A stretch of DNA of 64,000 nt from Luteibacter sp. UNC138MFCol5.1 (GCF_900110505.1 NZ_FODZ01000001.1:62001-126000); one strand, 5' to 3'. Numbered from the stretch's first letter, positions 8,430 to 17,801 are shown. The notes: a model not told the origin generated them from the sequence alone. Program-made: numbers and translations.

Positions 8430-9341
8430 TCAGTGCGCCATCAGGATCGGCAAGCGGCAGCGCGAGAGGAGGTTGATCGTCGTGCCGCCAAACACGAACT
8501 CCAGCGCACGCGGATGCCCATAGGCGCCCGTCACGATCAGGTCGGCGCCCATCGCCCCCGCCTCGTCCATCAGCGCGTGTTCCGGCGGCCGGTTCTGCGC
8601 GTCGACGCAGGCAACGGTCGCGGTCACGCCGTGGCGCGCCAGGTGGCCACGAAGCCGCGCCTCGCCCGCCGCGGATTCCCGCTCCGCCTGGGAAAGCGAT
8701 GGCCCGAGCACGGTCACCACCCGGACGGCGTGCGCGGAGCGGAGCCAGGGCAGCGCTTCGTGGACGGCGCGACTCGACGCCGGACCGTCACGCCATGCGA
8801 CGAGTACGCGTCGTGGCCTCGTCACGAGATTCGCCTTGCGTGGCAACACCAGCAGCGGCCGGCCGGTGGCGACGAGCGCGTCCGTGAAGCGGCGATCCGG
8901 TGTCAGCGTGCGACCGATGTCCGCCGGCACGCCCAGCACCAGGAGGCGCGCCGTCCGAGCCACCGACAGGATGCTGCCAATCAGTCCATGGTTGGCATGT
9001 TCGAGTGCCAGGCAATCGACGATGCCACCGCAACGCGTCGCGGTGCGCCGGAGCATGGCGAGATGCGCGCTCGCGTCCTCGCGACGCGCGCGATGATCGG
9101 CGAGAAGCGCGCTCTGCGGCGACACACCCCAGGGACAGCGAACACGGTCCGGCAGGCCGACGGGCAAGATCGCTCGCGCCGGCATGCCGTCCGCGATCGC
9201 CACCGCCGCCTCGACCAACGCACCATCCTGCGGATCCATGGTGAGCAGCGCGAGCACGTCCGCGAAACAGGATGCTTGCATCGCACCGGCTGGCGATGAT
9301 GGGACCGGCTCCGTGGAGGGCGGTGCGGAGGTCGTGCTCAT
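8430..9341 (-). CDS. Tandem-domain universal stress protein
   Basis: A 303-residue protein with two Usp domains (about 27-155 and 165-303). The second has RRVLVAWRDGPASSRAV and the end GAYGHPRALEFVFGGTT. In that loop the S/T after the last Gly is shifted by one compared with the ATP-binding G-x2-G-x9-G-S/T pattern. ATG at 9341 is preceded by AAAGGGCG. It begins 12 bases after the stop of another tandem Usp gene and is probably the second gene of a two-gene operon from the promoter at 10270-10318. Expected to be cytoplasmic. Confidence 0.88.
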   Translation of the reverse strand: MSTTSAPPSTEPVPSSPAGAMQASCFADVLALLTMDPQDGALVEAAVAIADGMPARAILPVGLPDRVRCPWGVSPQSALLADHRARREDASAHLAMLRRTATRCGGIVDCLALEHANHGLIGSILSVARTARLLVLGVPADIGRTLTPDRRFTDALVATGRPLLVLPRKANLVTRPRRVLVAWRDGPASSRAVHEALPWLRSAHAVRVVTVLGPSLSQAERESAAGEARLRGHLARHGVTATVACVDAQNRPPEHALMDEAGAMGADLIVTGAYGHPRALEFVFGGTTINLLSRCRLPILMAH

Positions 9342-9353
9342 GGCGGCGCCCTT

Positions 9354-10250
9354 TCAGTGCGAGAAGAGGATGGGAATCGGTGCGTCGAGGAAGAGTTCGC
9401 GCGTCACGCCCCCGGCGGCCCACTCGCGCAGACGCGAATGTCCGTAGCCGCCCGATACCAGGAGCTGCGCGCGCGTGCGGGAAGCGTGCGACAGCAATGT
9501 GGCGGCGACCGTCGACTCGCCCGGGTCGACCACGAGGCTTCGTGCGTCCACGCCGTGGCGCCGCAGGTGCCTGCACAGGTCGTCGAGGCGACGCCCCGCG
9601 GGGGGCACCGCCGGGTCGCGGCGAACCGAGACGATGTCGACGGCGTCGCAGCCGCGCAGAAGCGGCAGCGCGTCGTTCACCGCGCGCGCGGCTTCCGGCG
9701 CGTCCGTCCAGGCGACCATCGCGCGACGCGGCGGCAGCGTGGCGGTCGAGGTCGACGGGACGACGAGCACGGGACGTCCCGCACCGGCGAGCAGTCCGCT
9801 GAAATACGCGTGCACGACGGAGGTGTCGATCGGCGCCCGGAACGGCAAGGACAGCACGACCAGATCCGTCGTGCGCGCGGCGTGCGCCGCCAGCGCGGAC
9901 GGTTCGATGTACAGCGCTTCCAGCACACGGACATCGCCTTCCACCCGCTGCGCCGCGAGCTTCCCACGCCACGCTTCGCTCTCCTTCCGCGCGAGCTGCC
10001 GCATGTCGTCGTACACCTGGTAGAAACTCGCGTCCGGCACCAGCGACCATGCATCGACGAACGGCGTGGGCATCAGGAGCATCTGTAGCAGCTCCAGCCG
10101 GCTGCCGAAATGCCGTGCGAGATCGACGGCTGCCTCGAAAGCGGACGAATCGCCCGGGACGCCCGTAAGCGCCACGGCGATATCGCGGAAGGCGTGGCCG
10201 ACCACGTGTTGGGAGGCCTCGACGGTTTCGTGCGCGGTCGATTCGGTCAT
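9354..10250 (-). CDS. Tandem-domain universal stress protein
   Basis: A 298-residue protein with two Usp domains (about 18-150 and 160-298). The first starts DIAVALTGVPGDSS and the second RRAMVAWTDAPEA, ending GGYGHSRLREWAAGGVT. It is clearly paralogous to the gene at 16830: both share the segment with DAWSLVPD or DAWALIPD and similar C termini. The ATG at 10250 was chosen because the longer open frame runs through the FNR-type box at 10305. A -10 TATAAC 31 bp from that box centre fits a class II activated promoter. It is first in an operon with the gene at 8430. Confidence 0.9.
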   Translation of the reverse strand: MTESTAHETVEASQHVVGHAFRDIAVALTGVPGDSSAFEAAVDLARHFGSRLELLQMLLMPTPFVDAWSLVPDASFYQVYDDMRQLARKESEAWRGKLAAQRVEGDVRVLEALYIEPSALAAHAARTTDLVVLSLPFRAPIDTSVVHAYFSGLLAGAGRPVLVVPSTSTATLPPRRAMVAWTDAPEAARAVNDALPLLRGCDAVDIVSVRRDPAVPPAGRRLDDLCRHLRRHGVDARSLVVDPGESTVAATLLSHASRTRAQLLVSGGYGHSRLREWAAGGVTRELFLDAPIPILFSH

Positions 10251-10277
10251 GGCGGGAGTCCGCTTGCTCGGGCTTTC

Positions 10278-10318
10278 GTTATAGTCGCGGGCGTCCGACT
10301 GGCCTTGATGTGGATCAA
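10278..10318 (-). promoter_or_regulatory. Class II FNR-type promoter of the usp operon
   Basis: The box TTGATGTGGATCAA (10305-10318) is a perfect TTGAT-N4-ATCAA. On the minus strand TATAAC (10278-10283) is centred exactly 31 bp downstream, as expected for a box at -41.5. The predicted transcript start is near 10270 and the ATG at 10250. The same palindromic box lies 54 bp before the GTG of the P-type ATPase on the plus strand and may act in both directions. Confidence 0.75.
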
Positions 10319-10371
10319 GGTGGCATCGCATGACATCGCGACCATGGCCACACCCACCAGAGGGACCCACC

Positions 10372-12966
10372 GTGGCCGCGGCGCAGCACGACGACCGTTC
10401 CGGAAGGAACCCGCCCGAACGGCGCGGGCTCGACGACGCTGAAGCACGCCGTCTCCTCGCGCAGGACGGCCCGAACGACCTTCCAGAAGGCGCCGGAGGT
10501 CGCTGTTCCGCCGTGCTGCTCGGCATCGTCGGGGAGCCGATGTTCCTTCTGCTGATCCTCGCCGCGACCGTGTACGCCTGGCTCGGCGACGCCGCGGAAG
10601 CCATTTTCCTGGGCGCATCGGTCGCGCTGGTTGTCGCGATCTCCGCGGTGCAGGAGTGGCGAGCACGCAGTGCGCTGGCCGCACTCAGGCGGCTCGCCGC
10701 ACCATCGGCAAGGGTGCTCCGCTCCGGCGTGCTGCGGACGATCCCGGCTCGCGAGGTCGTCCGTGGCGATGTTCTCCTGCTCTCCGAAGGCGAACGCGTG
10801 ATCGCTGACGGCGCTCTCCTCGAGGGGCACGTGTTGGTCGACGAATCGCTGCTGACGGGTGAATCGATCCCCGTCGAACACGAACCCGGTCAGCGAGGGC
10901 CGCCGCTTCGCGCTGGCACGCTCGTCCTGGCAGGCAGCGGCTGGATGGAGACCACGGCGACCGGAACGCGGACGATGCTCGGCGGCATCGGCACCTCGCT
11001 CGCAGACGCGCGTACCGTCGCGTCCGCGCTGCAGCGTGCCGCCAGCCGGATCGTCCGGTTCTTCGCCATCATCGCGCTGTTTCTCGCCGCCGGCGTCGCC
11101 GTCGGGTCGTGGTGGTGGGCTGGGCGTCCGCCCTCCGAGGCCGCGCTCTCGGGAATCGCGCTGGCCATGGCGATGCTGCCTGAGGAGATCCCCGTGATCC
11201 TCGTCGTGTTCTACGCGCTCGGGGCACACCGTATCGCGCGTCGGGCGGTCCTCACGAGACGATTGGCGGCCGTGGAGACCCTGGGCGCCATCTCGCTGCT
11301 GGCAGTGGACAAAACCGGGACGCTGACCTGCAACCGGATGTCGGTCGTCGCCGTCGCCAGCGCGGACGGTGTGGTGAATGCGACAGGCGCGGCGCCACGC
11401 GATCTTGTCGCCACGCTGATCGATGCGACTCCACCGCGATCGATCGACCCCACCGACGAGGCTATCGCCCGGTTCGCGCGCGACCGCCTCGATCGGCAGG
11501 GCACCGCCGTGCCGGCGCACGCTCCGGCGCGAGAGTTCCCGGTCGCGGAACACCGTCCGTTCACCGCGCGCGTCTTCGGCGTCCCCGGTGGCGGTCGCTG
11601 GACGTCCGTGGTGAAGGGTGCCCCCGAAGCGGTGCTCCGCCTTTGCGATGCCGACGAGCACCACCGGGACCGCATCGGCGAACTCGCCGCGTCCATGGCG
11701 TCGCGCGGCCAGCGCGTGCTGGCGGTCGCCACGGCAACGGTATGCTCGCCGCGCCTGCCGGACGACCCGTCCGTGGCGACATACCGCCTGGCGGGCCTCG
11801 TCGCGCTCGCCGATCCCCTCCGCGACGAAGTCCCTTCGGCGATCCGCGAATGCGCCCAGGCCGGAATCCGCGTGGTGATGCTGACGGGCGACCACGCGGC
11901 TACCGCCTGCTCGATCGCGGCGCAGGCGGGGCTGCGGCCGGGCAGCATCCTGACCGGCGACGACATCGATGCGATGGACGACGCGCAACTGGCGCGACGC
12001 ATGCGCGACGTGGACGTGTGCGCGCGTGTCCGGCCGACGCAGAAGCTACGCCTTGTCAGGGCGTTGCAGCGTGCAGGCCATGTCGTCGGGATGACGGGCG
12101 ACGGCGTGAACGATGCACCTGCGTTGCGCGCCGCCGATGTCGGTATCGCGATGGGCCGTCGCGGAAGCGATGTCGCACGCGACGCGGCGGACATCGTCCT
12201 TCTCGACGACCGCTTCGCGGCGCTGGTCGAGGGTATCCGCTCCGGCCGGCGGATCTTCGACAACGTGCGGCACGCCATGCGCTTCGTGGCCGCGGCGCAC
12301 GTGCCCGTTCTCGCCCTCACCGTCGTGCCCTTGATCCTGCGCTGGCCTCCCTTGCTCCTTCCCGTACAGATCGCGCTGCTCGAAATGGTCATCGATCCGG
12401 CGTGTTCCGTCGTGTTCGAGGCGATGCCCGAACGCGCCGGCATCATGCGACGGCCGCCACGCCGCGCCTCCGACTCGCCGTTCGGCTGGCGCAATGTTTC
12501 CACCGGCATGCTCCAGGGCGTGGGCGCTTCCGCCGCGCTGGTGGCCGGCCATGGCATGGCCCTCGCCGCTGGCGTGGCGCCTTCCACCGCCGCGCTTTCG
12601 TCGTTCCTCGGCATTCTCGCCGTCACGTTGCTTCTCGTGATGGCCGGTGCCCGTGTCCGGCACCCTTCGCGTTCGCCATGGCTCGCCGTTCTGGCACTGG
12701 TCACGGGACTTATCGGCGCGGCGGTCTGCGGCATTCCGTCCTTGCGCGCCCTGCTCGGCTTCGGTCCACCGACGCTCGCCACGGTCGCGCAGGTCGGCGG
12801 CGTCCTCACCCTCACAGCCGGCTGGCTCGTGGCGATGCACCGTGTCGTCGCGCTCGCCTTCGGCACCGCGCCGGCCCGGAACCATACGGGCTACGCGACG
12901 GTCGCCGGCTTCCATCGGAACGAAAGGAGACCTCGCCATGAAGATCCTGATTGCTGTCGACGGTAG
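10372..12966 (+). CDS. P-type (P2-like) cation-translocating ATPase
   Basis: About 864 residues with all P-type hallmarks: the TGES loop of the actuator domain, a membrane motif PEEIP, the phosphorylation motif DKTGT (Asp near residue 313), and the hinge GDGVNDAPAL. Around ten membrane helices are suggested. The ATG at 10330 lies only 12 bases after the FNR-type box; GTG at 10372, preceded by AGAGGG, is the more credible start. The motif PEEIP and overall layout place it with Ca/Mg/Na-type P2 pumps rather than heavy-metal pumps (no CPC). The ion is not identifiable. The 3' end overlaps the next usp gene by 29 bases. Confidence 0.9.
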   Translation: MAAAQHDDRSGRNPPERRGLDDAEARRLLAQDGPNDLPEGAGGRCSAVLLGIVGEPMFLLLILAATVYAWLGDAAEAIFLGASVALVVAISAVQEWRARSALAALRRLAAPSARVLRSGVLRTIPAREVVRGDVLLLSEGERVIADGALLEGHVLVDESLLTGESIPVEHEPGQRGPPLRAGTLVLAGSGWMETTATGTRTMLGGIGTSLADARTVASALQRAASRIVRFFAIIALFLAAGVAVGSWWWAGRPPSEAALSGIALAMAMLPEEIPVILVVFYALGAHRIARRAVLTRRLAAVETLGAISLLAVDKTGTLTCNRMSVVAVASADGVVNATGAAPRDLVATLIDATPPRSIDPTDEAIARFARDRLDRQGTAVPAHAPAREFPVAEHRPFTARVFGVPGGGRWTSVVKGAPEAVLRLCDADEHHRDRIGELAASMASRGQRVLAVATATVCSPRLPDDPSVATYRLAGLVALADPLRDEVPSAIRECAQAGIRVVMLTGDHAATACSIAAQAGLRPGSILTGDDIDAMDDAQLARRMRDVDVCARVRPTQKLRLVRALQRAGHVVGMTGDGVNDAPALRAADVGIAMGRRGSDVARDAADIVLLDDRFAALVEGIRSGRRIFDNVRHAMRFVAAAHVPVLALTVVPLILRWPPLLLPVQIALLEMVIDPACSVVFEAMPERAGIMRRPPRRASDSPFGWRNVSTGMLQGVGASAALVAGHGMALAAGVAPSTAALSSFLGILAVTLLLVMAGARVRHPSRSPWLAVLALVTGLIGAAVCGIPSLRALLGFGPPTLATVAQVGGVLTLTAGWLVAMHRVVALAFGTAPARNHTGYATVAGFHRNERRPRHEDPDCCRR

Positions 12967-13360
12967 TCCATACGGCGCGCGCGCCTTGCGGTTCGTGCTC
13001 CGCCAATGGGCAACATCCAGGAACGCGGCCGATCTCACTTTGCTGTATGTCGACCCCCCTCTCAGTGCGCACGTGAGCGGTTACCTCGACGCCGTGGCGG
13101 TGGCGCAGTTCCACGCGCACAACTACGCGCACGCCATGCGTGGCGTGCGGAGGCTGCTCGCCCGGGAGCGCCGGGCCCATGAAGAAGCCATGCTCGTCGG
13201 GGATCCGCCCGTGGAGATCGTGCAGTTCGCCCGCAAGGGACGCTTCGACCTCGTGGCCATGGGGTCGCATGGACGTGGCGCGGTCGGCAGCGTGCTGCTC
13301 GGCTCCGTCGTGCTCAAGGTGCTCTCACATTCGCGCGTTCCCGTCCTGGTGGTTCGCTAG
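12938..13360 (+). CDS. Universal stress protein, ATP-binding type
   Basis: A single-domain, 140-residue Usp beginning MKILIAVDGSPYGARAL. It has a canonical nucleotide loop GSHGRGAVGSVLLGS (G-x2-G-x9-G-S), so it should bind ATP like MJ0577-type proteins. AAAGGAG lies nine bases before the ATG. The gene starts inside the 3' end of the P-type ATPase gene in another frame, pointing to translational coupling. It belongs to the FNR-box-controlled island. Confidence 0.92.
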   Translation: MKILIAVDGSPYGARALRFVLRQWATSRNAADLTLLYVDPPLSAHVSGYLDAVAVAQFHAHNYAHAMRGVRRLLARERRAHEEAMLVGDPPVEIVQFARKGRFDLVAMGSHGRGAVGSVLLGSVVLKVLSHSRVPVLVVR

Positions 13361-13364
13361 TCGC

Positions 13365-13378
13365 TTGATCCACGTCAA
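13365..13378. promoter_or_regulatory. FNR/Dnr-type box upstream of usp
   Basis: TTGATCCACGTCAA matches the half-sites at nine of ten bases. Its centre is about 61 bp before the ATG at 13433, with a weak -10-like GACGAT at 13401-13406. Confidence 0.65.
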
Positions 13379-13432
13379 TAGGCCAGGCCGGGCGCCGAGA
13401 GACGATCGGTCCAGACCGACGAGGGCCTCTTC

Positions 13433-13888
13433 ATGTTCAAGCACCTGCTCGTGGCGACCGATGGCTCGTCCGTCGCCGCCATCGCCATACGTACCGCGAT
13501 GGGCCTTGCGAAGGCGTGCGGCGCATCCGTCACGGCCGTGCACGTCATCGAGCCATTCCGTGCGACCACCTACGGCGAGATGATGCTCCCCGGTTGTGAA
13601 ACGACGTACCTCGATACCGCACGCAACGACGCGGCGCGTTACCTGCTCGACGTCGAGCGTGCCGCCGCGGCTGCCGGCGTGACCTGCCACACGTTCTGCG
13701 AGATCGGTGCGCCGATCCATTGCACGATCGAGGAGGTCGCGAGAGCTCGCGGGTGCGACCTCCTCGTCGTCGGGTCGCATGGCCGACGTGGCCTGCAACG
13801 CCTGCTTCTCGGCAGCGAGACGCAGAAGATCCTCCTGACCACCCAGCTTCCCGTCCTCGTCTGTCGCGCCCCACATGTCGCCCACTGA
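13433..13888 (+). CDS. Universal stress protein, ATP-binding type
   Basis: A 151-residue single Usp domain, starting FKHLLVATDGSSVAA. It has the full nucleotide loop GSHGRRGLQRLLLGS near residues 125-139. GAGGG precedes the ATG. Its own FNR-type box lies upstream, so it can be transcribed apart from the ATPase-usp pair. The next usp gene starts nine bases after its stop, indicating a shared transcript. A cytoplasmic stress or survival role is inferred from the family. Confidence 0.92.
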   Translation: MFKHLLVATDGSSVAAIAIRTAMGLAKACGASVTAVHVIEPFRATTYGEMMLPGCETTYLDTARNDAARYLLDVERAAAAAGVTCHTFCEIGAPIHCTIEEVARARGCDLLVVGSHGRRGLQRLLLGSETQKILLTTQLPVLVCRAPHVAH

Positions 13889-13896
13889 GGCTCCCC

Positions 13897-14778
13897 ATGA
13901 CCAAGCAGACCTCCGCACCCAGTCCGTCGCTCACCGGCATGGACACATGCCTCCAGCCCGTCGGCGATGTGCTGGCGATCGTCGGCGCGCCGCGCGATGC
14001 CGCGTCATTCGTCGCCAGCCGCCTGGCGGCGCGCAACAAGGGCTCCGTGACCGGACTGGTCGTGTCGCCGGCTTTCCTCGGCGCTCACGAGCCGAGCCAT
14101 GACGCCACCATCTTCTCGCTGCTCGACCGGCCGCCCGAAGCCGTGCACGCACGTGATCTCGAGCCCGGGGGCGATGGCGACTGCTTTCTCCAGCTCGCCC
14201 GCACGGTCGGCACGTCGTCGGCACGATGGACGACGGCGGAGGTGGACGTCGCACGGCGTCTCGCTTCACTGGCCGCCTGGCATGACCTCATCGTCGTGCA
14301 GCGGCCTGGCGATCCGCATCTGAAGCCGCTCGATGGCCTCAGCCACCTGGTACGGCTCGGCGTTCCCTGTCTCATCCTGCCGACCGTATGCGCGCCGTCC
14401 GGTGTCTTCGACCGCGTCGTCGTCGCATGGGACGGCAGTCAGCCCGCCACGCGTTCGGTGCGCGCGGCACTCCCGTTCCTCTCCGCCGCCAGGGAGGTCC
14501 TGCTACTCGTCGGCGGCATGGAGAAGGCGCCCGACGATCTGCCGGTCTTCGACCCGATGGCCTTCCTGACGGGTCACGGCATCGAGACGACACGCGGCCG
14601 CCTCAGCGCGGCGCCGGCGGTCGCCGGCACCGCCCTGCTGGATCGGTGCCGCCGTTTCAAGGCCGACCTCCTGGTGATGGGTGCCTATGGCCATGCGCCG
14701 CTGCGCGAGCGCTTGTTCGGCGGCGCGACCCGTCACGTCCTGGAGCACGGGTCGATCGCCACCTTTCTCTGTCACTGA
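13897..14778 (+). CDS. Tandem-domain universal stress protein
   Basis: A 293-residue protein. The N-terminal half is a diverged Usp-like domain; the C-terminal half has FDRVVVAWDGSQPATRS and ends GAYGHAPLRERLFGGATR. The start at 13897 follows the preceding usp stop by nine bases; the longer frame from 13720 would overlap that gene. It resembles the truncated gene at the left window edge. It converges with the nuclease gene, with only three bases between the stops. Confidence 0.87.
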   Translation: MTKQTSAPSPSLTGMDTCLQPVGDVLAIVGAPRDAASFVASRLAARNKGSVTGLVVSPAFLGAHEPSHDATIFSLLDRPPEAVHARDLEPGGDGDCFLQLARTVGTSSARWTTAEVDVARRLASLAAWHDLIVVQRPGDPHLKPLDGLSHLVRLGVPCLILPTVCAPSGVFDRVVVAWDGSQPATRSVRAALPFLSAAREVLLLVGGMEKAPDDLPVFDPMAFLTGHGIETTRGRLSAAPAVAGTALLDRCRRFKADLLVMGAYGHAPLRERLFGGATRHVLEHGSIATFLCH

Positions 14779-14781
14779 CAC

Positions 14782-16161
14782 TCACGCCAGACGGCACGCC
14801 GTATCGAACGAGGGACAGACCACGGACACGCCGCGGTGGCGTAGCGTATCGCGCATCGCGGCCATGCCGCGCGTCGCCTCGCCATGGACGAGGAACACCC
14901 GCTGGCGGCGTGCGTCGCCCAGCCACGCCAGCAACTCGGGCGCGTCCGCATGCGCGGAGAATCCGTTGATCGTCCAGACCTTCGCCCGGACTGGAATGTC
15001 GTGGCGTCCGATGCGTACGCTCGTGCGGCCGTCGACGATCTCGCGCGCCAGCGTGCCTTCGGCGGCGTAGCCGACGAACACCACGGACGAACGGCTACGC
15101 GTGAGATTGTGGCGCAGGTGATGACGAACGCGGCCGCCGGTACACATGCCCGAACCGGCGAGGATGATCGCGCCACCCTCGATGTTGTTGATGGCCATCG
15201 ATTCCTCGACGCTGCGGGTGAAGTGCAGGTGCGGCGTGGCGAAGGGGTCCTCGCGCCGCAGTTCGTCGCGGAAGCGGTCGCTGAACATTTCCCCGTGCCG
15301 GCGAAACACCTCGGTGGCCGAAATCGCCATCGGCGAGTCGAGGAACACGGAAAGCGTGGACGGTAACATGCCGCCCCGCACGCCGCGGTGCAGGCAATAG
15401 AGGATCTCCTGCGCGCGCTCGAGCGCGAACGTCGGAATGACCACGTTGCCTCGGGCGGCCAGGGTGTGCGCGACGGCTCCGTAGAACTCCGCCCGCGTCG
15501 CTTCGAACGAACGGTGTGGCCGATCGCCGTATGTCGTCTCCATGACCACCACGTCGGCATCCGGCGCGGGCCGCGGCTCGCGAAGGATGCCTGATCCGTG
15601 GTGACCGAGGTCGCCGGAGAAGACCATGCGCCGCTGGCTTTTACCGTCGTCGAGATCGAGCACGATCGAGGCCGAACCGAGAATGTGGCCCGCGTCGACG
15701 AACGTCGCGCGGATGCCGGGTGCGACCTCGATCGCCTCGTCGTAGGTGGCGACGCGGTCGAACGACTCCAGGGCGCGGAACGCGTCGGCCAGATCGGAGA
15801 CCGGCCTCGCCGACGATCCGTGGGCGGCGGCGCGCCGCGCTTCTTCCTCCTGCAGCGAAGCCGCGTCGAGCAGCACGATACGGGCGAGTTCACGCGTCGC
15901 GGAGGTGGTATACACCGAACCCGTGAATCCGTCGCGCACCAGCTTGGGCAGACGGCCGCAGTGGTCGAGGTGTGCATGCGTCAGCAGCACGGCGTCGATG
16001 CTCCGCGGCTCGAATCCGAAGCCGCGAGCGTTCGCATCCATGGCGTCCGGTCCGCCCTGGAACAGGCCGCAGTCTATGAGCACCCGGCTCTCGCCACATT
16101 CGACGAGATGGCACGATCCCGTCACGCCAAGCGCGGCGCCGTGGCACGCGTACACGATCAT
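14782..16161 (-). CDS. Beta-CASP metallo-beta-lactamase-fold RNase-like protein
   Basis: A 459-residue protein of the MBL/beta-CASP/RMMBL family, the fold of archaeal and eukaryotic CPSF73 and of bacterial RNase J relatives. The zinc motif HAHLDH is at residues 62-67, with further metal ligands in DAGHILGSA and SGDLGHHG. The beta-CASP insert has PTFALERAQEIL and SGMCTGGR. The C-terminal RMMBL part has FSAHAD and VHGE. It is expected to be an RNA endonuclease or 5'-3' exonuclease in the cytoplasm. AAGGAG precedes the ATG at 16161. It is the third gene after usp (16830) and a GNAT gene, so RNA turnover may be part of the same stress response. Confidence 0.9.
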   Translation of the reverse strand: MIVYACHGAALGVTGSCHLVECGESRVLIDCGLFQGGPDAMDANARGFGFEPRSIDAVLLTHAHLDHCGRLPKLVRDGFTGSVYTTSATRELARIVLLDAASLQEEEARRAAAHGSSARPVSDLADAFRALESFDRVATYDEAIEVAPGIRATFVDAGHILGSASIVLDLDDGKSQRRMVFSGDLGHHGSGILREPRPAPDADVVVMETTYGDRPHRSFEATRAEFYGAVAHTLAARGNVVIPTFALERAQEILYCLHRGVRGGMLPSTLSVFLDSPMAISATEVFRRHGEMFSDRFRDELRREDPFATPHLHFTRSVEESMAINNIEGGAIILAGSGMCTGGRVRHHLRHNLTRSRSSVVFVGYAAEGTLAREIVDGRTSVRIGRHDIPVRAKVWTINGFSAHADAPELLAWLGDARRQRVFLVHGEATRGMAAMRDTLRHRGVSVVCPSFDTACRLA

Positions 16162-16222
16162 GCGACGTTCTCCTTGGACGGCCGGCCATCGCCGGCCAGG
16201 CGCGTGTACCGTGTTCGCGGCC

Positions 16223-16789
16223 TCAGAGCCTCAGCGAATGCATCACCAGCGTCGCATCTTCGGGGTCGCGCATGCGCGTGAATCCCAGATAGCGCGCGAG
16301 CTCTTCCATCTCGCCATTCTCGGCGAGGTCGATGGAGTACATCGTCTTGAATCCCTTGCTGCGCGCGACGGAGATGAGATGGCGCATCAGCGCGACGGCG
16401 AGACCTCGGTGGCGCCAGTCGTCCGCGACGGTGACCGCGCACTCGCATCGCGTCCCGTCGTCGGATGCCGCGTAGCGGCTGACGCCGACCTCACGGAGTT
16501 CACCGTCGTCATGCACGAGTGCGACGAAGGCCATCGCGTGCACGTAGTCGACTTCCATGAGGTTGTCGAGAAGTTCCTTCGAAGCTTCGCGCAGTTCGCC
16601 GAGGAAACGGCAACGTTTCGCTTCCGGCGACAAGCGGCGTATGAACGCCGCCTCGCGCTCGCGATCTTCCGGCTGCAGCGGACGGATGAGTACGTGACTG
16701 CCGTCCAGCAGCGTCTCGATCCAGTGATCGCCGTTGATCGAGGCGAAGGCGGGCGGCTTGTCCGTGGTTGCGGCGCTGGTGTTTGACAT
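16223..16789 (-). CDS. GNAT-family N-acetyltransferase (Pat-like domain)
   Basis: A 188-residue acetyltransferase. The central part LIRPLQPEDREREAAFIRRL resembles the start of GNAT domains attached to or related to Pat/YfiQ protein acetyltransferases. The acetyl-CoA loop is DDWRHRGLAVALMRHL (about 130-145). GGAG precedes the ATG at 16789. It lies between usp and the nuclease gene in the same direction with short gaps, so it is probably cotranscribed. Protein lysine acetylation is possible but not shown; small-molecule acetylation is the alternative. Confidence 0.85.
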   Translation of the reverse strand: MSNTSAATTDKPPAFASINGDHWIETLLDGSHVLIRPLQPEDREREAAFIRRLSPEAKRCRFLGELREASKELLDNLMEVDYVHAMAFVALVHDDGELREVGVSRYAASDDGTRCECAVTVADDWRHRGLAVALMRHLISVARSKGFKTMYSIDLAENGEMEELARYLGFTRMRDPEDATLVMHSLRL

Positions 16790-16829
16790 CGCGTTCTCCG
16801 GGAGTGTTCGGGAGGGCCTGCGCGGGCGA

Positions 16830-17729
16830 TCAGTGCGAGAAGAACAGCGGGACGGGCGAGTCGTGGAACAATGCGCGCGTGGTACCGCCCACGACCCATT
16901 CGCGCAGGCGACTGTGCCCGTAGCCACCCGCGACGATCAGATGCGCGCGCGAGCGGCTCGCGCGATCGAGGATGACGCGGCTCACGTGCCGTCCCCTCGA
17001 CTTTTCGACATGAAGCCGTGTATTCACGCCGTGGCGCTTCAGGTGCGCTGCGAGCGTGTCGCCGAAAGCGCCCGCTTCTTCGAGCTGGCTCGCGACAGGG
17101 TCGACCATGACGACGTCGACGCTCTCGGCCGTTCTCAACAGCGGCAGCGCATCGTGTACCGCGCGCGCCGACTCCGACGTATCGGCCCACGCGATGGTCA
17201 CGTGCCGCGGCGGCAAGCACGGCGTGTCGAGCTCCGCCGGCACCACGATGACGGGGCGCCCCGACTCCAGCAGCAGACCCGCGAACTGCGCGTGGACGCG
17301 GGCGGTGGACGCGGGGGCGTTCACCGGCCGGGCGAGGACACTGATGTCGGTGCGACGCGCCGCGGCCGCGAGGACGCTGGTCGGCGACTCGTAGAATGCC
17401 TCGAGAACCTGCACTCGGCCCTGCACGCCCAGCGTCGGCAGCCGCCGTTCCAGTTCGGTCGTATGCTTCGCCGCCGCGGCGCGGAGCTCCGAGTACCGTT
17501 CTGTCAATGATGGGTCGGGGATGAGTGCCCACGCGTCAACGGCCGGCAGCGGCATCGGCAGAACCTGAAGGACGTCCAGTTCGGCACCGTGGTTCCTGGC
17601 GAGCGCCGCGGCCGCCGCCAGTGCGGCGCCATCGGCGGGCATGTCCATGACGGCGACGGCTATGTCGCGGTATGCGGGCTGACCCAGCGCGGGTGCGGTG
17701 GATGGCTTGCTTGCGGTGGTCGTGGACAT
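16830..17729 (-). CDS. Tandem-domain universal stress protein
   Basis: A 299-residue protein with two Usp domains (about 20-150 and 160-299), closely similar in layout to the gene at 9354. Shared signs are RDIAVAVMDMPADGA, the DAWALIPD segment and the end GGYGHSRLREWVVGGTT. The ATG at 17729 was chosen from this similarity; the open frame extends more than 2 kb further but antisense to other genes. It is the first gene of a probable usp-GNAT-nuclease operon read from the FNR-type box at 17802. Confidence 0.9.
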   Translation of the reverse strand: MSTTTASKPSTAPALGQPAYRDIAVAVMDMPADGAALAAAAALARNHGAELDVLQVLPMPLPAVDAWALIPDPSLTERYSELRAAAAKHTTELERRLPTLGVQGRVQVLEAFYESPTSVLAAAARRTDISVLARPVNAPASTARVHAQFAGLLLESGRPVIVVPAELDTPCLPPRHVTIAWADTSESARAVHDALPLLRTAESVDVVMVDPVASQLEEAGAFGDTLAAHLKRHGVNTRLHVEKSRGRHVSRVILDRASRSRAHLIVAGGYGHSRLREWVVGGTTRALFHDSPVPLFFSH

Positions 17730-17801
17730 GGTGATCTCGTCTCCGTCGGTGGGCCATATGCTTCGACGACTGGAGTGTCCCCGGGAGGGCAGACGCTCGC
17801 C

